From an uncultured Clostridia bacterium (GTDB lineage Bacteria; Bacillota; Clostridia; TANB77; CAG-508): 8,476 bases of DNA. The stretch covers positions 1-8,476 of the forward strand of contig CAQPRV010000020.1 in the NCBI GenBank assembly GCA_948857205.1, given 5' to 3'. Each line of letters begins with the position of its first letter. The stretch's first letter is position 1. Shown here one piece after another: positions 7,114 through 8,476 of this stretch. Below the pieces are notes generated by a model, which worked only from the letters and a program-made list of their open reading frames with translations, ran no database searches and had not been told where the DNA came from. The position numbers were made by a program, and so were the translations under genes.

Positions 7114-7142
7114 ATTTTAACCTAATCGCCACCATAAGTCAA
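7114..7142 (-). promoter_or_regulatory. Promoter of the abiE operon
   Basis: On the minus strand TTGACT (7142-7137) and TAAAAT (7119-7114) are separated by exactly 17 bp, close to the sigma-A consensus. Transcription would begin near 7108, giving a leader of about a dozen bases that is mostly the Shine-Dalgarno GGAGGA before the abiEi ATG at 7095. The -35 lies in the centre of the inverted repeat and the -10 overlaps the outer part of one arm. Confidence 0.75.
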
Positions 7143-7166
7143 TAACTTTGGTGGTAATTAGGTTAA
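7117..7166. promoter_or_regulatory. Large inverted repeat, likely AbiEi operator
   Basis: Arms are TTAACCTAAT (7117-7126) with ATTAGGTTAA (7157-7166), and CCACCA (7129-7134) with TGGTGG (7149-7154), separated by mismatched cg/ta pairs. An inner AAGT/ACTT pairing leaves one bulged T. The abiE promoter lies inside it. AbiEi proteins are known to bind inverted repeats at their own promoter, so an operator is the best reading. A run of seven T follows on the + strand (7167-7173), so it could also terminate rightward read-through. Confidence 0.65.
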
Positions 7167-7213
7167 TTTTTTTGAAATTCTAATTATTTCTTTTTTGATT
7201 TTTTTATCAAGCT

Positions 7214-7276
7214 ATCACAGAAATAAAGATTAAATTTTTATATTTCTATCTAATTTCTTCTTACATTAAGATTTTT
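7214..7276. repeat. 63-bp direct repeat, copy 1
   Basis: Identical over 63 bp to 8369-8431, offset 1155 bp. Similarity extends a few bases further on both sides with single differences (gct/gca; five versus six T). This copy contains the last nine codons and stop of the recombinase gene plus 36 bp beyond. Inside it AGAAATA and TATTTCT form a short inverted repeat. Confidence 0.9.
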
Positions 7277-7922
7277 AATATTAGATATATCTATTTGTTT
7301 AAATATAGAGTATTTTTTGTCTATATAATCTGTTATTAAACTTTGGTTGTAATCTTCATTATTATTAGAGTTAAATATAAATTTAAGTAATTCTTTTATC
7401 TCTTTAGTAAGAGTAAATTTCTTCTTTGTGTATAATGAAAGCATTTGATTAAACCCTATTTTTCTTTTCCCATTTGCATTGTAATATTTATCAAAAACAG
7501 ATATTGCCTCTTTAAATTTAATTTCGTTAGCATGCGTATAGTGAAATGTAGTTTCCAATTGAGAATGCCCCATTAACTTTTTTACATCAGCTACAACAAG
7601 TTTTGAATTAAAATTCATTTAACCTTTGCGCCATAAATTCAGTTCCCCTACTTCTACGCACATCAAACCATTTTATTTTATTTTCAATTGGAATACTTTT
7701 TTTTTCATATATACTTTTAATTTGTTCTATAAACTCTTCTGAAATTGTAGGAACATTAAAAGCATCTATAAAATTAGTATTATGCATATTCATTTTTTTT
7801 ATTTTTTGTTGCAGCCACGTTTTTATATCATTAAGTTCTTCTTCTTTTTCTAATTCGATATCATATAAAGCAACTTCTATATCATTTATAGTTTTTTTAT
7901 TTCTACAATTAAACTTTCCCAT
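7250..7922 (-). pseudogene. Tyrosine recombinase/integrase, short and frameshifted
   Basis: Two overlapping frames together read as one protein of about 223 residues. The first (7922-7608, 104 residues) ends KWFDVRRSRGTEFMAQRLNEF. The second (from 7618) continues VVADVKKLMGHSQLETTFHY with THANE. This is the C-terminal half of a tyrosine recombinase catalytic domain: the second Arg (VRR), the third-box His (MGH) and the nucleophile Tyr (FHYTH). One extra T in TTTT (complement of 7610-7613) breaks the frame; removing it restores LNEFNSKLVVADV. The first-box Arg, the beta-hairpin Lys and the N-terminal DNA-binding domain are not found, and the HxxR His is Phe. Yet ATG at 7922 has a good GGAGG. 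About 85 uncharacterised residues follow the Tyr. I read it as a decayed integrase with an internal deletion plus a frameshift. Assembly error or an unusual split protein remain possible. Confidence 0.75.
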
Positions 7923-8052
7923 AATTTCCTCCTAGAAAAACTTAATGTAATTATATATTTAAATTTACTTTTTTACAATCATTTTCAAAATATATTTAGA
8001 TAATAAATCTCGAGAATATGTACTATTAAAATAACAGATTATTTTTATTAAA
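7923..8052. other. Noncoding leader of the recombinase gene
   Basis: About 130 bp of AT-rich DNA between the tRNA-Arg 3' end and the recombinase start. Apart from the Shine-Dalgarno GGAGG just before 7922 I see no convincing promoter, terminator or small gene. The recombinase may be co-transcribed with the tRNA. Confidence 0.5.
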
Positions 8053-8131
8053 TGGTGTCCCCGAGTGGAATTGAACCACCGCAAGACCGGACTTAGGAGG
8101 TCCGCGCTCTATCCAACTGAGCTACGAGGAC
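8053..8131 (-). tRNA. tRNA-Arg (anticodon CCU), intact
   Basis: Cloverleaf read on the minus strand from 8131. The acceptor stem GTCCTCG pairs with CGGGGAC (one G-U). The D arm is GCTC/GAGC. The anticodon stem CGGAC/GTCCG encloses loop CTCCTAA, giving anticodon CCU, which reads AGG. The T arm is GGTGG/CCACT around TTCAATT, followed by discriminator A and encoded CCA (8055-8053). The variable region looks slightly long (7 nt). No own promoter is evident upstream; the closest good promoter is that of the broken tRNA-Arg gene at 8327-8355, on the same strand. The sequence differs clearly from that broken copy, so this is not its duplicate. Confidence 0.93.
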
Positions 8132-8163
8132 ATTTACATATACAATTTAGATAGACAACCACC

Positions 8164-8195
8164 TTTTGCGACTATTTTTGTCTATTTTCGCAAAA
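8164..8195. repeat. Inverted repeat between the two tRNA genes
   Basis: TTTTGCGA (8164-8171) and TCGCAAAA (8188-8195) form a perfect 8-bp inverted repeat with a 16-bp spacer. It lies in the 128-bp AT-rich gap (8132-8259) between the intact tRNA and the broken tRNA, where an integrated element's end and recombinase arm sites would be expected. The function is unknown; no coding potential is seen in this gap. Confidence 0.5.
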
Positions 8196-8259
8196 AAACT
8201 ATTTGTTTTTCCTTAAATCTATTCGTTTTTTTCAAAATCGATTTGATTTTTTAAAAACT

Positions 8260-8299
8260 CTTAGGAGGGCGACGCTCTATCCTGATGAGCTACTGGTAC
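8260..8299 (-). pseudogene. tRNA-Arg(CCU) 5' half, cut after the anticodon loop
   Basis: Reading from 8299: acceptor 5' strand GTACCAG, TA, D arm GCTC/GAGC around ATCAGGATA, anticodon stem 5' strand TCGCC, loop CTCCTAA, then a single G. A stem partner GGCGA should follow, but the sequence changes to AGTTTTTAAAAAATC. The 3' anticodon stem, T arm and acceptor 3' strand are absent and not found elsewhere in the window. The break point at the anticodon loop is a recognised integration sublocation for tyrosine recombinases, so integration is the likely cause. The missing 3' half may lie at the far end of the element. A strong promoter remains upstream. Confidence 0.88.
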
Positions 8300-8326
8300 A
8301 TAAATAATTGTCAAAAACCTAGGTAT

Positions 8327-8355
8327 ATAGTACACTAAAATTATTCCTTTGTCAA
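8327..8355 (-). promoter_or_regulatory. Promoter of the disrupted tRNA-Arg gene
   Basis: On the minus strand TTGACA (8355-8350, perfect -35) and TACTAT (8332-8327) are separated by 17 bp. Transcription would start around 8320, about 20 nt before the tRNA 5' end. This is a strong sigma-A promoter for a tRNA gene and marks the DNA right of 8299 as the original tRNA upstream region. It now reads into the 5' half, then the intact tRNA-Arg and the recombinase. Confidence 0.8.
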
Positions 8356-8368
8356 TTTAGATATAGCA

Positions 8369-8431
8369 ATCACAGAAATAAAGATTAAATTTTTATATTT
8401 CTATCTAATTTCTTCTTACATTAAGATTTTT
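8369..8431. repeat. 63-bp direct repeat, copy 2
   Basis: Perfect copy of 7214-7276. It holds the last nine codons and stop of a recombinase reading frame (NLNVRRN then TAG on the minus strand), but stops appear immediately upstream, so no gene remains. It sits 14 bp beyond the tRNA promoter -35. The rest of the window (8432-8476) shows no gene. Confidence 0.9.
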
Positions 8432-8476
8432 TAATATATTTAATTAAATATGGTAATTATTTCTACGTTATAGGCA

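Noticed and set aside
7117..7173. Inverted repeat as a simple intrinsic terminator
   Set aside because: No + strand gene precedes it, and a near-consensus minus-strand promoter lies inside it, so an operator fits better. Terminator activity on the + strand is kept only as a secondary possibility.
8369..8431. Copy 2 of the repeat as part of a second recombinase gene
   Set aside because: Only nine codons and a stop match; stop codons occur in frame immediately upstream, so no gene remains.
1..8476. CRISPR array, rRNA or phage structural genes
   Set aside because: No regularly spaced repeats, no rRNA-like conserved segments and no structural-protein frames were seen on either strand.

Overview
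The window is very AT-rich with standard-code genes, strong GGAGG-type ribosome binding sites and tRNA genes that encode CCA. This points to a low-GC Firmicute, probably a clostridial or related gut bacterium, though the species cannot be read from the sequence. The content is accessory DNA: a mobilization relaxase, a broken insertion sequence, an AbiE toxin-antitoxin operon, a decayed tyrosine recombinase and a disrupted tRNA gene.

Layout. Positions 1-333 (minus) hold a GC-richer, 5'-truncated HxlR-type regulator. It is fused at about 312-323 to the 5' part of a DDE-integrase insertion sequence (about 312-908, minus) that carries an in-frame stop. The IS outer end at 908 abuts the last 29 codons of an unidentified + strand gene. 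That gene stops 13 bases before a relaxase (1012-2325, +), which appears complete. Convergent to the relaxase is a tight minus-strand series, in transcription order: abiEi antitoxin (7095-6553), abiEii nucleotidyltransferase toxin (6553-5732), an S51 peptidase-like protein (5695-4964), a two-domain GNAT protein (4927-4007) and two more GNAT proteins (3993-3211 and 3188-2340). Gaps are 36 bp or less, so one transcript is likely. It would start from a promoter embedded in a large inverted repeat at 7117-7166, the likely AbiEi autorepression site.

Right end (7211-8476). A frameshifted, unusually short tyrosine recombinase lies downstream, on the same strand, of an intact tRNA-Arg(CCU). Behind that lies the 5' half of a second, different tRNA-Arg(CCU), which still has a near-consensus promoter but is cut just after its anticodon loop. 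I infer that an element integrated at the anticodon loop and that the intact tRNA is a replacement, possibly transcribed from the old promoter. A 63-bp perfect direct repeat brackets the recombinase-tRNA module and contains the last codons of the recombinase.

Taken together, this looks like an integrative and mobilizable element, or several stacked remnants, in a tRNA-Arg site, with an AbiE and acetyltransferase cargo. The relaxase would mobilize it with help from another element, AbiE would give stability or phage defence, and the recombinase would have mediated integration but now looks decayed.
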